In this document: in pieces, positions 18,559 to 29,335 of the stretch
Position numbering within the stretch: the first letter of the stretch is position 1
Layout: the number at the start of each line of letters is the position of its first letter
From: JAFKFH01 sp017307375
GTDB lineage: Bacteria > Pseudomonadota > Alphaproteobacteria > Ferrovibrionales > Ferrovibrionaceae
DNA: 64,000 nucleotides
Direction of reading: 5' to 3'
Assembly: GCA_965229335.1 (NCBI GenBank)
Contig: OZ245874.1
Location: forward strand, 4,774,001 to 4,838,000
Position numbers and translations under genes: made by a program
The notes under the pieces: generated by a model
Database searches by the model: none
What the model was told of the DNA's origin: nothing
What the model saw: only the letters and a program-made list of their open reading frames with translations

Positions 18559-19656
18559 TTGCCGGAGTTGCGCCAGGCGCTCGGTTTCGACCTCGTCACC
18601 GGGGGCTGGATCGCCTCCTGCATCAATGCCGTCGGCTGCCTGCTCGGCCTGACCACCGGCCTGCTGGCCGACCGTATCGGCCGGCGGCGACTGCTGCTGG
18701 CGGGCCTCGGCCTGCTTTGCCTCGGCGGGCTTGCCGGCGCGGCCGCCGGCGATGCGCTGTCGCTGCTGCTCAGCCGGCTGCTGGAAGGCATCGGGGTCGT
18801 CACCATCGTCGTCGCCGCCCCCGCGATGGTCGCCGAGGCGGCCGAGCCCGCCCAGGCCCGGCTGGCCCTGGGCGTCTGGGCCACCTACATGCCGACCGGG
18901 GTGGCGCTGGCCATGGCGACGGCGCCGGCGATCGCGCACGGCGCCGGCTGGCGGGGGCTGTGGCTGCTCGGCAGCCTCGTGGTCGCGCTGTTCGCCCTGC
19001 TCTGCCTGTTCCGGCTGCCAGCCAGCCTCGGGCGCCCCACCCGCAATCCCGCCCTCGGCTTCGCCGCCGCCTGGAAAGGCGCGGCCAGCCGGCCCGGCCC
19101 CTGGGTGCTCGGCGCCTGCTTCGGTGCCTATGCGCTGCAGTGGTTCGCGGTCATGACCTGGCTGCCGACCCTGGTGATCGAGGCGACCGGATCGAGCGCT
19201 GCCGCGGTCGGGCCGTTCGTGGCGCTGGCCGTCGCGGTCAACGTCGTCGGCAACCTCGCCGGTGGCCGGCTGCTGCAGGCCGGACTGCGCTCGTCGACGC
19301 TGATCGCGATAGTGAGCGCCACACTGGGGCTGATCGGCCTGTTCGTCATGTCGCCGGCGACCGACCCGACATTGCGCCTGGTCCTGGCCTGCCTGTTCTC
19401 GGCGATCGGCGGCATCATTCCCGGCGCCATCTTCGCGGCGGTGCCACGCCATTCGCCCGGACCCGCGTTGATGGGCGCCGTCAACGGCCTGGTCGTCCAG
19501 GGCTCGAATCTCGGCGTCCTGCTCGGTCCGCCGGTGCTGGCGCTGATGGTCAAGCTGACCGGCGGATGGGACGGCGCCCGCTGGGTGATGCCGGCGGCCG
19601 GGCTGCTCGGCCTGACCCTTGCCGGCCTGCTGCGGCGGCTGGAACGGCGGACATGA
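18559..19656 (+). CDS. MFS transporter; true start probably upstream of 18559
   Basis: 365 residues from TTG 18559, with 11 or so hydrophobic helices and the loop 2-3 motif GLLADRIGRRRLLL of the major facilitator superfamily. Overall similarity is to the CynX/NimT-like single-domain carriers. However, the open frame continues upstream to the TGA at 18411, and codons 18487-18558 encode a hydrophobic helix (WPSVALATAAGILAAYQIGKV) that looks like the missing first membrane segment. No ATG, GTG or TTG exists in that stretch. AAGGGG (18439-18444) precedes ATC codons at 18451/18454, so a rare start is possible, giving about 401 residues. The substrate is unknown. The stop overlaps the next ATG. Confidence 0.8.
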   Translation: MPELRQALGFDLVTGGWIASCINAVGCLLGLTTGLLADRIGRRRLLLAGLGLLCLGGLAGAAAGDALSLLLSRLLEGIGVVTIVVAAPAMVAEAAEPAQARLALGVWATYMPTGVALAMATAPAIAHGAGWRGLWLLGSLVVALFALLCLFRLPASLGRPTRNPALGFAAAWKGAASRPGPWVLGACFGAYALQWFAVMTWLPTLVIEATGSSAAAVGPFVALAVAVNVVGNLAGGRLLQAGLRSSTLIAIVSATLGLIGLFVMSPATDPTLRLVLACLFSAIGGIIPGAIFAAVPRHSPGPALMGAVNGLVVQGSNLGVLLGPPVLALMVKLTGGWDGARWVMPAAGLLGLTLAGLLRRLERRT

Positions 19657-20528
19657 CCAGGGCAGGCCGCGGTGACGTCCTGCTGCTGCTGACCGTCTCG
19701 ATCTGGGGATTCGTCTTTCCGATCTCGAAGACGGTGCTGCACCAGATGCCGCCGATGGCCTTCGCCTGTCTGCGTTATCTCAGCGCCGGGCTGCTGCTGC
19801 TCGGGGTGCTGGCGCTGCGCGAGAAGCGGGTTGCCGTGCCGTGGCGCGAGGTCCCCGGGCTGACGCTGATCGGCTGGCTCGGCGTCACCGTCTTCCAGAT
19901 GTTGTGGGCCAACGCCCTGGCGCTGACCACGGCCTCGAAGGCATCGGTGCTGGTCGCGACCTCGCCGATCTTTGCGGTGCTGTTCGCCTCGTTCGGCCGC
20001 CAGCGTCCCCGGCCGCGCGCCTGGGCCGGCGTGCTGATCGCCTTCGTCGGCGTCGTCATCCTGGTCAATGGCAGCCTGACCCGTATCACCGTGGGGGGCG
20101 GGGCGCTCGCCGGCGACCTGATGTTCATCGTCGCCGCGGCGCTGTGGACGGTCTATTCGATGATCTCGCCGCCTTATCTGACCCGGCTAGGCACGCTTCG
20201 CGTCTCGGCCTGGTCGATGACCCTGGGCGCCCTCTGGCTCGTCCCGGTATGGATCGTCAGCGGCGAACGGCTCGACCTTGCCGCCCTGACGCTGCCCACG
20301 GCGGCGGGCTTCGCCTACACCGTGGTGCTGGGCGGCGCGCTTGCCTTCATCTGGTGGTACGAGGGGCTGCGGGCCCTTGGGCCGGCGCGCGCGATCGTCT
20401 ATTCCTATCTCATTCCGGTGATCGGGGTCATCGCCTCGGTCGCCTTGCTGGGCGAGCCGTTCGGCATCGCCCATGCCGTCGGCGCCGCGGTGGCGCTGGC
20501 CGGCGTCATTCTTGCCCGCTCTGCATGA
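19653..20528 (+). CDS. EamA/DMT-family membrane transporter
   Basis: 291 residues with ten predicted membrane helices in two EamA repeats (about residues 8-135 and 148-285), including the patterns IWGFVFPISK at the start of the first repeat and ALWTVYSMI in the second. These are drug/metabolite transporter superfamily exporters; the substrate cannot be told from sequence. The ATG overlaps the MFS stop and the TGA overlaps the maoC start, so the three genes are coupled. Confidence 0.9.
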   Translation: MTRAGRGDVLLLLTVSIWGFVFPISKTVLHQMPPMAFACLRYLSAGLLLLGVLALREKRVAVPWREVPGLTLIGWLGVTVFQMLWANALALTTASKASVLVATSPIFAVLFASFGRQRPRPRAWAGVLIAFVGVVILVNGSLTRITVGGGALAGDLMFIVAAALWTVYSMISPPYLTRLGTLRVSAWSMTLGALWLVPVWIVSGERLDLAALTLPTAAGFAYTVVLGGALAFIWWYEGLRALGPARAIVYSYLIPVIGVIASVALLGEPFGIAHAVGAAVALAGVILARSA

Positions 20529-20992
20529 GGATCGACCCCGTGTATTTCGACGATTTCCAGCCTGGCCAACGCTTCGTCACCCCCGCGATGACCGTCACCG
20601 AATCGCAGATCCTCGACTTTGCGCTGCAGTTCGATCCGCAACCGCTGCACATGGACAAGGTGACGGCCGAGAATAGCCACTTCGGCGGGCTGATCGCCTC
20701 GGGCTTCCATACGCTGAACCTGTCGTTCTCGCTGTTCTTCCGGCTGCGCCTGGTCGAGACCCACAATCTCGGCTCGCCGGGCATGGAGGAGGTGCGCTGG
20801 CTGAAGCCGCTGCGGCCGGGCGACACGATCCATGCCGAAATCGAAGTGACCGCGATCAAGCCGTCGCAGTCGCGCCCCGACCGCGGCGTCATCACCATGC
20901 GTCACGACACCTTCAACCAGAAAGGTGAGCTGATCCTCACCGTCTCCTGCCTGCACATGCTGAAACGACGCCCGGCCGAAGGTGCCGCATGA
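20525..20992 (+). CDS. MaoC-family (R)-specific enoyl-CoA hydratase-like protein
   Basis: 155 residues, a single hot-dog domain. The hydratase-2 signature is clear: FDPQPLHMDKVTAENSHFGG (about residues 36-55) followed by LIASGFHT, which holds the catalytic Asp/His pair. Such proteins hydrate trans-2-enoyl-CoA to (R)-3-hydroxyacyl-CoA; many stand-alone members have unproven substrates. It overlaps the genes on both sides by 4 bases. Confidence 0.9.
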   Translation: MRIDPVYFDDFQPGQRFVTPAMTVTESQILDFALQFDPQPLHMDKVTAENSHFGGLIASGFHTLNLSFSLFFRLRLVETHNLGSPGMEEVRWLKPLRPGDTIHAEIEVTAIKPSQSRPDRGVITMRHDTFNQKGELILTVSCLHMLKRRPAEGAA

Positions 20993-21402
20993 TCGACATC
21001 GCGCTGACCGACGACCCGACCCGGGAGGAATGGAACGCGGTCCGCGCCGGGCTGGTCGCCTATAACGCCGACTATCTCGGGCCGGACGACTATCGCCAGC
21101 TCTGCCTGTTCGCGCGGGTGGAGGGGCGGATCGTCGGCGGGCTGCTCGGCAACACCAATCGCCGCTGGCTCAGCGTCGAGCTGTTCTGGGTCGATGCCCA
21201 GCACCGCCGGGGCGGGCTGGGGCGCGACCTGCTCAACCGGGCGGAGGCGGAAGCCCGCGCCCGCGGCTGCATCGGCGCGACGCTCGGAACCTATGATTTC
21301 CAGGCGCGACCGTTCTACGAAAAGCAGGGCTACGACGTCTTCGGCACGTTGGAGCCCTACCCCAACGGCCATTGCAGCTACTACCTCAGGAAGATTTTCT
21401 GA
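20989..21402 (+). CDS. GNAT-family N-acetyltransferase
   Basis: 137 residues, one GNAT domain. The acetyl-CoA binding loop is QHRRGGLGRDLLNRAE (about residues 71-86; Q/RxxGxG/A type), with ARPFYEKQGYDVFG, the usual beta-hairpin near the C-terminus. The acceptor is unknown. Its last 17 bases overlap the 3' end of the convergent methyltransferase gene. Confidence 0.9.
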   Translation: MIDIALTDDPTREEWNAVRAGLVAYNADYLGPDDYRQLCLFARVEGRIVGGLLGNTNRRWLSVELFWVDAQHRRGGLGRDLLNRAEAEARARGCIGATLGTYDFQARPFYEKQGYDVFGTLEPYPNGHCSYYLRKIF

Positions 21403-22426
21403 AGGCGTAGAGCCGACCCGCGACCGGCTTGCCGTCCTCGGTGCGCAGCGCGGTCGCCTCGGTCGAGGCGAGGTCGAAACCGGCGGCCGCGGCGGTGGCG
21501 CGGACATAGCCGTCGCCATGGGCATAGCGGCCCGACGGGGTCAGGACGAAGCCGTCGGCCTCGGCCGCCTCGATCGACAGGCCGAACAGCCCGGCCGGGC
21601 GCAGGGCGGCCCGGGTCGCCGCGAACAGCGGCGCCAGGTCGCCGATATAGATCAGGACGTCGGTGGCAATCGCAAGGTCGTAGCGCTGCGGCCTGCCGGC
21701 CAGGGCCGCGACGATCTCGCCCTCGTACAAATCGTCGTAGAGCTTGCGGGCCCGCGCCTTGGCCAGCATGCCCGGCGACAGGTCGATGCCGTCCAGCCGC
21801 GCGGCCAGGGTCCGGAACGCCCGGCCGGACAGACCGGTGCCGCAGCCGAGATCGACGATGTCGAGCCCGCCGCGCCCCGGCGGCAACGCCCGGTCGATCA
21901 GCGCCCGCAACGCCTCGGGTGCGCGATAGTCGAGCCAATGGCCCAGCGTGTCGTCGAAGGTGCGGGCAAAACGATCGAACAGGTCGCGGACATATTCATC
22001 CGAGCAGCGATCGGGGGCTTCCGTCCCGCCCAGCGCGGCGATCGAATGGGCCAGTTCCCGGCGCTCGGGGGCGATTTCCAGCGCCCGGACATAGCAGGCG
22101 AGCGCCCGCTCGGGTGCCTTGAGCTCGAGATGCAGGCGCGCGAGCTGCACGAGGGCCGAGGCGGGATCGGGGCTCGCGGCAAGGCCACCCTCCAGCCGCG
22201 TGACCTCGGCCTGCAGTTCGGCCGAGCGGCGCTGGGCCGCCGCGGCGGCGGCCAGCGGATCGGCCTTGACTGGTCCGATGCCGTCGAGCGAAACGGCGAT
22301 CTCGCCCTGCCCGGCCTGGGCCAGTAGGAAATCGGATATCGCGGTGGCCCGGCCGCCGGCGCGCGGGGCCGGCGGGGCGGCGACGCCGCCCCGCTTGCCG
22401 AGCTTGCGCCGCTCGTGCCGGTTCAT
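21386..22426 (-). CDS. TPR-containing SAM-dependent methyltransferase
   Basis: 346 residues. A basic N-terminus (MNRHERRKLGKRGG) leads to a short TPR-like helical region (about residues 60-125), then a class I methyltransferase domain with motif I VDLGCGTGLSG (about 195-205) and a DGIDLSPGML acidic loop. It resembles the TPR-methyltransferases of alphaproteobacteria whose target is unknown. The ATG at 22426 is chosen over an upstream in-frame extension (22540), which would run into ettA. It is 5 bases downstream of ettA and so probably co-transcribed. Confidence 0.85.
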   Translation of the reverse strand: MNRHERRKLGKRGGVAAPPAPRAGGRATAISDFLLAQAGQGEIAVSLDGIGPVKADPLAAAAAAQRRSAELQAEVTRLEGGLAASPDPASALVQLARLHLELKAPERALACYVRALEIAPERRELAHSIAALGGTEAPDRCSDEYVRDLFDRFARTFDDTLGHWLDYRAPEALRALIDRALPPGRGGLDIVDLGCGTGLSGRAFRTLAARLDGIDLSPGMLAKARARKLYDDLYEGEIVAALAGRPQRYDLAIATDVLIYIGDLAPLFAATRAALRPAGLFGLSIEAAEADGFVLTPSGRYAHGDGYVRATAAAAGFDLASTEATALRTEDGKPVAGRLYAFRKSS

Positions 22427-22431
22427 CGCGG

Positions 22432-24114
<1,683 letters not shown>

Positions 24115-24294
24115 CTGCCTCGGTCCTCGGATCTGTCGCGCTGTTCGGGAATCTGGGCCGCAGGTATGGCACAACCGCCCGCGCGCGGAAAGAGCGGCGT
24201 TGAGGACGCGCGCCGGAATAGAAAATTCTAAAAAATACTCATCCCAGGCGGGCGGCTTCCCCCGCCGCCCGCCCGGCCGCCTCCCAGAAAACCG
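24115..24294 (-). terminator. ompW terminator region and ettA promoter region
   Basis: Downstream of ompW, arms GGCGGGCGGC (24247-24256) and GCCGCCCGCC (24264-24273) form a strong 10-base stem. On the minus strand it is followed about 10 bases later by a T-run (opposite 24231-24236), consistent with an intrinsic terminator. The AT-rich part at about 24216-24240 is the likely promoter zone for ettA. Confidence 0.6.
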
Positions 24295-24954
24295 TCAGAA
24301 GCGGTAGCCGATACCGACGCCGACCAGCCAGGGGTCGATCTTGACGTCGTTGGCCTTCAGCGCGTTGGTCGAGACGTCGGTGCGCACCCACAGCTTCTTG
24401 ACGTCGACGTTGAATGACCAGTTGCCGCCCAGCGCCACGTCCATACCGAGCTGCAGCGCCGGCCCGAACGAATTCGAGTAGCTGGTGTTCTGCACCGCCG
24501 GGTTCGAGCCCGACTTCACGCCGTAGAACATCGTGTAGTTGATGCCGGCGCCGACATAGGGGCTGAAGCGCGCCTTCGGGAACGGATGGAACTGCGCCGT
24601 CAGCGTCGGCGGCAGCAGCCAGACATGGCCCATGTCGATGCCGTTCGCCGTCTTCACGTCATGGCGCGTGGTGCCGAGGATGAGCTCGGCGGCGATCATG
24701 TCGGTGAAGAAGTAGCTGAAGTCGAGCTCGGGCACGAACGAGTTCGAGATGTCGCCGACCTTCAGGCCGGTCGCGGCGCCGCCCTGCGTCGTGATCGCCG
24801 TGTTGCTCGATTGCGGCAGCACGGCGACGCCGCGGCCGCGGACCAGGATGTCGCCCGCTTCCTTGGTCTTGAAATCCTGGGCTTGGGCGCCGGTGGCGCA
24901 GGCGAGGCCGAGGGCCAGCGCGATGCCGGCGGCAGATAGATGTCTTCCCAACAC
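24295..24954 (-). CDS. ompW: OmpW-family outer-membrane protein
   Basis: 219 residues. A signal peptide ends at GAQA (about residue 25), and an eight-strand-type barrel follows. OmpW hallmarks are the early GDILVRGRGVAVLP segment, LLPPTLTAQFHPFP, PYVGAGINYTMFY and the terminal GVGIGYRF, ending in phenylalanine. OmpW channels pass small hydrophobic compounds and respond to stress in other bacteria. The start is GTG at 24954 (a TTG follows at 24951), after GGAGTGAGAAA. Confidence 0.93.
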   Translation of the reverse strand: MLGRHLSAAGIALALGLACATGAQAQDFKTKEAGDILVRGRGVAVLPQSSNTAITTQGGAATGLKVGDISNSFVPELDFSYFFTDMIAAELILGTTRHDVKTANGIDMGHVWLLPPTLTAQFHPFPKARFSPYVGAGINYTMFYGVKSGSNPAVQNTSYSNSFGPALQLGMDVALGGNWSFNVDVKKLWVRTDVSTNALKANDVKIDPWLVGVGIGYRF

Positions 24955-25063
24955 TTTCTCACTCCACGATTGGACGTCACCCTATCAGGATGATCGTCCT
25001 ATCGTGGCATGAAGAAGCCGGTTTGGCACCGAGGCGAGTTGTCGCGGGGCCAGGCAATCCGCC

Positions 25064-25777
25064 TCAGACCGACCGGGTCAGCCCGCCGTCGACGCGCAGG
25101 TTCTGCCCGGTGATGTAGCCGGCGCCGTCGGACACCAGAAATGCCGCCGTGCGGGCGATCTCGTCGACCCGGCCATAGCGCTTCATCGGAATGGCCTCGC
25201 GACGCTCGGCCTTCTCGGGCAGGCTGTCGATGAAGCCGGGCAACAGGTTGTTCATGCGGATGTTGGCGGCAGCATGCTGGTCGGCATAGAGCTTGGCATA
25301 GGCGGCAAGCCCGGCCCGCATCACGCAGGAAATCGGGAAAGCGGGATCGGGCTCGAAGGCTGCATAGGTCGAGATGTTGACGAAGGCGCCGCCGCCCTGG
25401 GCGGTCATGATCGGGGTGCAGGCGCGGGCCAGCGTGATCACCGGGGTCAGCACGACATCGACGCCCTTGTGCCACTCGGCCGGGCCGAGGTCGAGCAGCG
25501 CGCCCTTCGGCGGATGGCCCGAGGAATTGATGACCGCGTCGATCCGCCCCCATTCGCGATGGACGGCCGCGACCATCGCCTCCAGCCCGGCGGGATCGTC
25601 GTTGGAGACGGTGAAGCCCAATCCGCCGAGGGCGCGGCCGAGTGCCTCGCCCTTGCCCGAGGCCGACGACACGGCGACGCGATAGCCAAGCTCGGCGAGG
25701 TGGCGGGCGATGGCTGCCCCCATGCCGCTGCCGGCGGCGGTGACGATGGCGGTCTTCTGGGTCATGGTCGTCCTCAT
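25064..25777 (-). CDS. SDR-family protein with degenerate catalytic motif
   Basis: 237 residues (ATG 25777, or ATG 25765 four residues in). The Rossmann dinucleotide motif TAAGSGMG lies at about residues 13-20, the usual NNAG is replaced by NSSG (84-87), and the catalytic Ser is present (NIS, S136). At the place of the YxxxK motif the sequence reads S150-C-V-M-R154, so both the catalytic Tyr and Lys are missing. The C-terminal ITGQNLRVDGG is normal for the family. It may therefore be a non-classical SDR or a non-reductase. It is not obviously linked with its neighbours. Confidence 0.85.
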   Translation of the reverse strand: MRTTMTQKTAIVTAAGSGMGAAIARHLAELGYRVAVSSASGKGEALGRALGGLGFTVSNDDPAGLEAMVAAVHREWGRIDAVINSSGHPPKGALLDLGPAEWHKGVDVVLTPVITLARACTPIMTAQGGGAFVNISTYAAFEPDPAFPISCVMRAGLAAYAKLYADQHAAANIRMNNLLPGFIDSLPEKAERREAIPMKRYGRVDEIARTAAFLVSDGAGYITGQNLRVDGGLTRSV

Positions 25778-25810
25778 GCTTGAGATCTCGCCGGGGATAT
25801 GGCGAAAAGA

Positions 25811-28240
25811 TCAGCCGCGGGCAAGCCCCGGGGGATCTGTCAGCGCCGCGCGCACCGCCCGCGCCAGCATGTCGAAGGACAGCGGCTTGTCCAGGATCCG
25901 GGGTGCCGGACCGGGCACGTCGTTCCAGTCCAGCCGGTCGGCGAAGAAACCGGAGGCGAGCAGGATCGGCAAGCCGGGATGACGCTTGCGGGCGGCACGT
26001 GCCAGGGCAATGCCGTCGACCGGGGGCGGCATCGTGATGTCGGTGATCAGCAGATCGACCGCCAGCCCGCCCTCGAGCAGCGCCAGCGCCTCGGCCCCGC
26101 CCGGTGCCGAGATCACACGATAGCCGAGCAGTTCGAGCTGGCGGGAAGACGTGCCGAGAAGATCGGGTTCGTCGTCGACCAGCAGGATGGTTTCCGACCC
26201 GCCCGGCAGTTCGGCCGCCGCCGGCGCCACCCGATCGGGCAGGATTTCCTCGGTCACCGGCAGGTAGAGCAGGAACTCGGACCCGCGCCCGGGCGTCGAG
26301 CGCGCCTTGACCGCCCCATCGGCGGAACGCACGAAGGCCTGCACCTGCGAGAGACCCAGCCCGGTGCCGCGACCATGCTCCTTGGTGGTGAAGTATGGAT
26401 CGAACACACGCTCCAGCACATCCGGTGCCATGCCCGTCCCGCTGTCACGCACGGAAATGATGACATGCGGGTGCGGCGCCGACTGTTCGAGCCCCGGCGC
26501 CTCGTCCGCGGCAACCGGGCGCCGCCGGGTGGCGATCACGAGCTTACCGCCCGACGGCATGGCATCCCGGGCATTGAGCGCAAGATTCATCAGCGCGTCC
26601 TGCAGCCCGCCCGGATCGATGCGGGAAACACAGGGCCGCGCATCTAGATCGAGGACCAGCGAGATCGACGCCGGCAAGGCTGGCTTGATCAGATCGCGCA
26701 TCGCGGAAATTACGGCGTTGACGTCGGTCACCTGGCGCTGCTCGGGGTGCGGACGCGAAAAGCCGAGCAGCTTGCCCGTCAGGTCGGCGCCACGCAGCGC
26801 CGCGCTCAACGCGGCCTCGATCCGGCCCGAGAGGGTCGGGTCGCGCGCCACCGACTTCTCGATCAGCTCGAGATTGCCGATGACGATGCCGAGCAGGTTG
26901 TTGAAATCGTGGGCGACGCCGCCGGACAGCAGGCCGATCGCCTCGAGCCGCCGGCCGCGCTGCACCGCGGCCTCGCCGTTCTTCCGGTCGGTGATGTCGC
27001 CGGCGATACCTTCGACCTCGACGATCGTGCCGTCCGGCCCGGCCACGCCCTTGCCGCGGACCAGCAGCCAGCGCATCGAACCGTCGGGCTGCAACACCTG
27101 ATGCTCGACGATGCGTTCATCGGCGCCCCAATGCGCCCGTCCGAGCGGCACGATGTCGAGATCGGGCTGTCCGGCGAAGGCCGCCTGCAGATTGCCGCGC
27201 AGGCGTGCGCGGGTCGCCGGCTCCTCGCCGCTTGCCGCGCCGAGAATATCGAGCGTCGCGGTTTTCGGGTCGTAGCGCCAGACCAGTTCGTCCAGCGCGC
27301 CGATGACGGCGGCAAGCTGATCCTTGGCGCGCCGCTCGCCTTCGCGCAATCTCGCCGCGCGCCGCTCGGTCAGCCACAGCCACCACCCCAGGCTGAGGAC
27401 GACGAGCGATCGGATCAGCGCGAAGCCGAGGACACGCTGCATCATGCCGCCCCAGCGCTCGCTCAGCAGCGTCTGGCGCGAGGTCGTCACCACGATCCTG
27501 GCGGGAAACCCGGGCACCGTTTCGGTCGAGCGCATCAGGTCTTCATCGGCATCCGGTCCGGACTGGCGCGGATACCCGCGACCGTCGTCCGGGGCCAGGG
27601 CCACCAGATAGCCGTCGTCGCGCCACAGGGCTATGCTGCGGCCGGGCCCGAGCAGCAGCTTGGCATAGATGTCGGTGAACAGCGTTATCGGCATCACCGC
27701 GATGACCACCCCGCCGAAGCTGCCGTCGGCGTCGATCAGGCGGCGCGACAATCCGAATCCCGGCGCCTCGGCCATGCCGACCAGCCGCAGCGGCGAGGCT
27801 GCCGCAAGCAGGCTCTGCCCGTCATCGTCGGTCGCCGGCCCGTCGAAGATCCTGATCCCGGCAAAGCTGACGGGCGGGGGCGCCAACGTCCGCGACGACC
27901 AGCGTGCGACGCCATTGCGATCGGTGACGACGATGCTTGCGACCCCCGGCTCGGATTCGGCACGGCGGGCAAGCAGGTCGTGAATGCGCAGGTCGCGCCG
28001 CGGCAATGCGGGATCGAGCACGGCGATGTCGCGCGCCACGGTGCGCAGCATCTGGTCGATCTGGTTGAGCGTCTGGGCGGCCTGCAGGGCCAGGGTCGAG
28101 GCGATGGCGCGATCCCGCACCGCAGCCTCGTTGACGATCTCGCGCCGCTCGTTTCGCAGATCGTTGATGGCGATGCCCCAGATCCCCGCGACCAGCAAGA
28201 CGACAAGAATGGCCACCTGGGTGGCACGTGACTGCAGCAT
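25811..28240 (-). CDS. Membrane hybrid histidine kinase with Cache-like sensor and receiver
   Basis: 809 residues. TM1 (about 8-25) and TM2 (about 271-291) enclose a large periplasmic PDC/Cache-like sensor. A PAS domain (about 310-420) follows. The HisKA region has H444 (GGVAHDFNNLLG), the HATPase has its N-box near N552 and N557, DSGTGM (599-604) and GRGTGLGL (623-630), and a C-terminal receiver domain has D689/D690 and phospho-acceptor D734. It is likely to autophosphorylate and pass phosphate to its own receiver or to an outside partner; no cognate regulator with an output domain lies nearby. It is divergent from the orphan TRAP-type binding protein, a plausible ligand-presenting partner. 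Confidence 0.92.
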   Translation of the reverse strand: MLQSRATQVAILVVLLVAGIWGIAINDLRNERREIVNEAAVRDRAIASTLALQAAQTLNQIDQMLRTVARDIAVLDPALPRRDLRIHDLLARRAESEPGVASIVVTDRNGVARWSSRTLAPPPVSFAGIRIFDGPATDDDGQSLLAAASPLRLVGMAEAPGFGLSRRLIDADGSFGGVVIAVMPITLFTDIYAKLLLGPGRSIALWRDDGYLVALAPDDGRGYPRQSGPDADEDLMRSTETVPGFPARIVVTTSRQTLLSERWGGMMQRVLGFALIRSLVVLSLGWWLWLTERRAARLREGERRAKDQLAAVIGALDELVWRYDPKTATLDILGAASGEEPATRARLRGNLQAAFAGQPDLDIVPLGRAHWGADERIVEHQVLQPDGSMRWLLVRGKGVAGPDGTIVEVEGIAGDITDRKNGEAAVQRGRRLEAIGLLSGGVAHDFNNLLGIVIGNLELIEKSVARDPTLSGRIEAALSAALRGADLTGKLLGFSRPHPEQRQVTDVNAVISAMRDLIKPALPASISLVLDLDARPCVSRIDPGGLQDALMNLALNARDAMPSGGKLVIATRRRPVAADEAPGLEQSAPHPHVIISVRDSGTGMAPDVLERVFDPYFTTKEHGRGTGLGLSQVQAFVRSADGAVKARSTPGRGSEFLLYLPVTEEILPDRVAPAAAELPGGSETILLVDDEPDLLGTSSRQLELLGYRVISAPGGAEALALLEGGLAVDLLITDITMPPPVDGIALARAARKRHPGLPILLASGFFADRLDWNDVPGPAPRILDKPLSFDMLARAVRAALTDPPGLARG

Positions 28241-28333
28241 GCCGGCCGCCCTGGCTCCCCTGTCGCCGTCCCGTAGAGATTGTTATGCTACCACGCAGCG
28301 AAATTCGACGCGGATGGTTTCTTGCACGGAAGA

Positions 28334-29308
28334 ATGACAAATCTGCGCCGTGGCTTCCTGGCACTGGCTGTCGCCGGGCTGCTGGCCGCCGGCGGCCCCC
28401 AAGCCGTCGCCCAGCCGCTGCGGCTGGCCCATCAGTTCCGCGAGGCCAGCTCGGCCGGCCGGGTGGCCAACGAACTGGCGGCGGGGCTCGCCGACGAGGG
28501 ATTGACCATCAAGGTCTTTCCCAACGGACGGTTCGGCGATGCGCCCGCCAATCTGCGCCAGATCGCGACCGACGAACTCGACCTGACGATCGGCGGCTCG
28601 CTTGCGATCGGCTATCTGGCACCCGAGTACCGCAGCCTGCTGATCCCCTTCCTGTTCGACCGGCCCGACGAGATGCTTGCCGTCGCCGAGGGGCCGGTCG
28701 GCCGCGAGATGACCGCCGGTTGGCCCGATCGCTTCAATCTGGTGGTACTCGGCTGGTTCTATTCCAGCCCCCGAGTGATCGCCGCGGTGCGTCCGATCAG
28801 AAGCCCGGACGATCTGAAGGGGCTGAAGCTGCGTGTCGGCGGCGACGACGCCTGGATCAATTTCTTCGCCCGGGCGGGTGCTCAGGTCGCGGTCCGATTG
28901 CCTTTGGAAATCGAGGCGGCGGTGCGGGCCGGCGTGATCGAGGCGGCGGAACTGCCGGTGGAGGCGCTGCTCAACAATGCCTTTGCCCAAGCCTTCAAGG
29001 CCGTGGCCTGGACTGCCCATCATTACGAAACGATGTTCATCGGTATCTCGGCCAGCCGGCTTGCCGGATTGTCCGCAGCCCAGCGCCAGGCACTGGAGGG
29101 CCGGGCGGCAGCGATCGCGCGGTCAGCGACCCGGCGGGGTCTCGACGCCGATGCCGGCCTGGCCCAGCGCGTCGCTGGGAACGGGCTCGCCGTCAACGCG
29201 TTCGATCCGGCTGCACTGCGTCCCGAGATACCCAAGGTCGCCGAGGGCTTGTCGGGCCCGCGCGGTACCGCCCTGATCGCCCGTGTCCGGGCCCAGTTCG
29301 GCCGTTGA
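28334..29308 (+). CDS. Orphan TRAP-type periplasmic substrate-binding protein
   Basis: 324 residues. A signal peptide (RRGFLALAVAGLLAAGG, ending near AVAQ, residue 27) precedes a DctP fold: PLRLAHQFRE, FPNGRFGDAPANLRQI, LKGLKLRVGGDDAWINFF and AGVIEAAELPVEAL. No DctQ/DctM genes are adjacent; the flanking genes are sensor kinases and a peptidoglycan-binding protein. DctP-type proteins without a permease sometimes act as ligand-bound partners of sensors, which is inferred here from position only. The ATG at 28334 follows GGAAGA at short spacing. Confidence 0.88.
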   Translation: MTNLRRGFLALAVAGLLAAGGPQAVAQPLRLAHQFREASSAGRVANELAAGLADEGLTIKVFPNGRFGDAPANLRQIATDELDLTIGGSLAIGYLAPEYRSLLIPFLFDRPDEMLAVAEGPVGREMTAGWPDRFNLVVLGWFYSSPRVIAAVRPIRSPDDLKGLKLRVGGDDAWINFFARAGAQVAVRLPLEIEAAVRAGVIEAAELPVEALLNNAFAQAFKAVAWTAHHYETMFIGISASRLAGLSAAQRQALEGRAAAIARSATRRGLDADAGLAQRVAGNGLAVNAFDPAALRPEIPKVAEGLSGPRGTALIARVRAQFGR

Positions 29309-29335
29309 GTTCTTCACCCCAACCCAGGATCCGTC

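Noticed and set aside
17802..20528. Single 908-codon plus-strand frame across the MFS region
   Set aside because: Only its last third (from 19653) is a real protein (the DMT carrier). The earlier part is an Arg/Pro-rich shadow of the secreted protein and MFS genes.
24219..24230. Near-palindrome TAGAA-AA-TTCTA upstream of ettA
   Set aside because: Arms are only five bases in an AT-rich stretch; not enough to call an operator.
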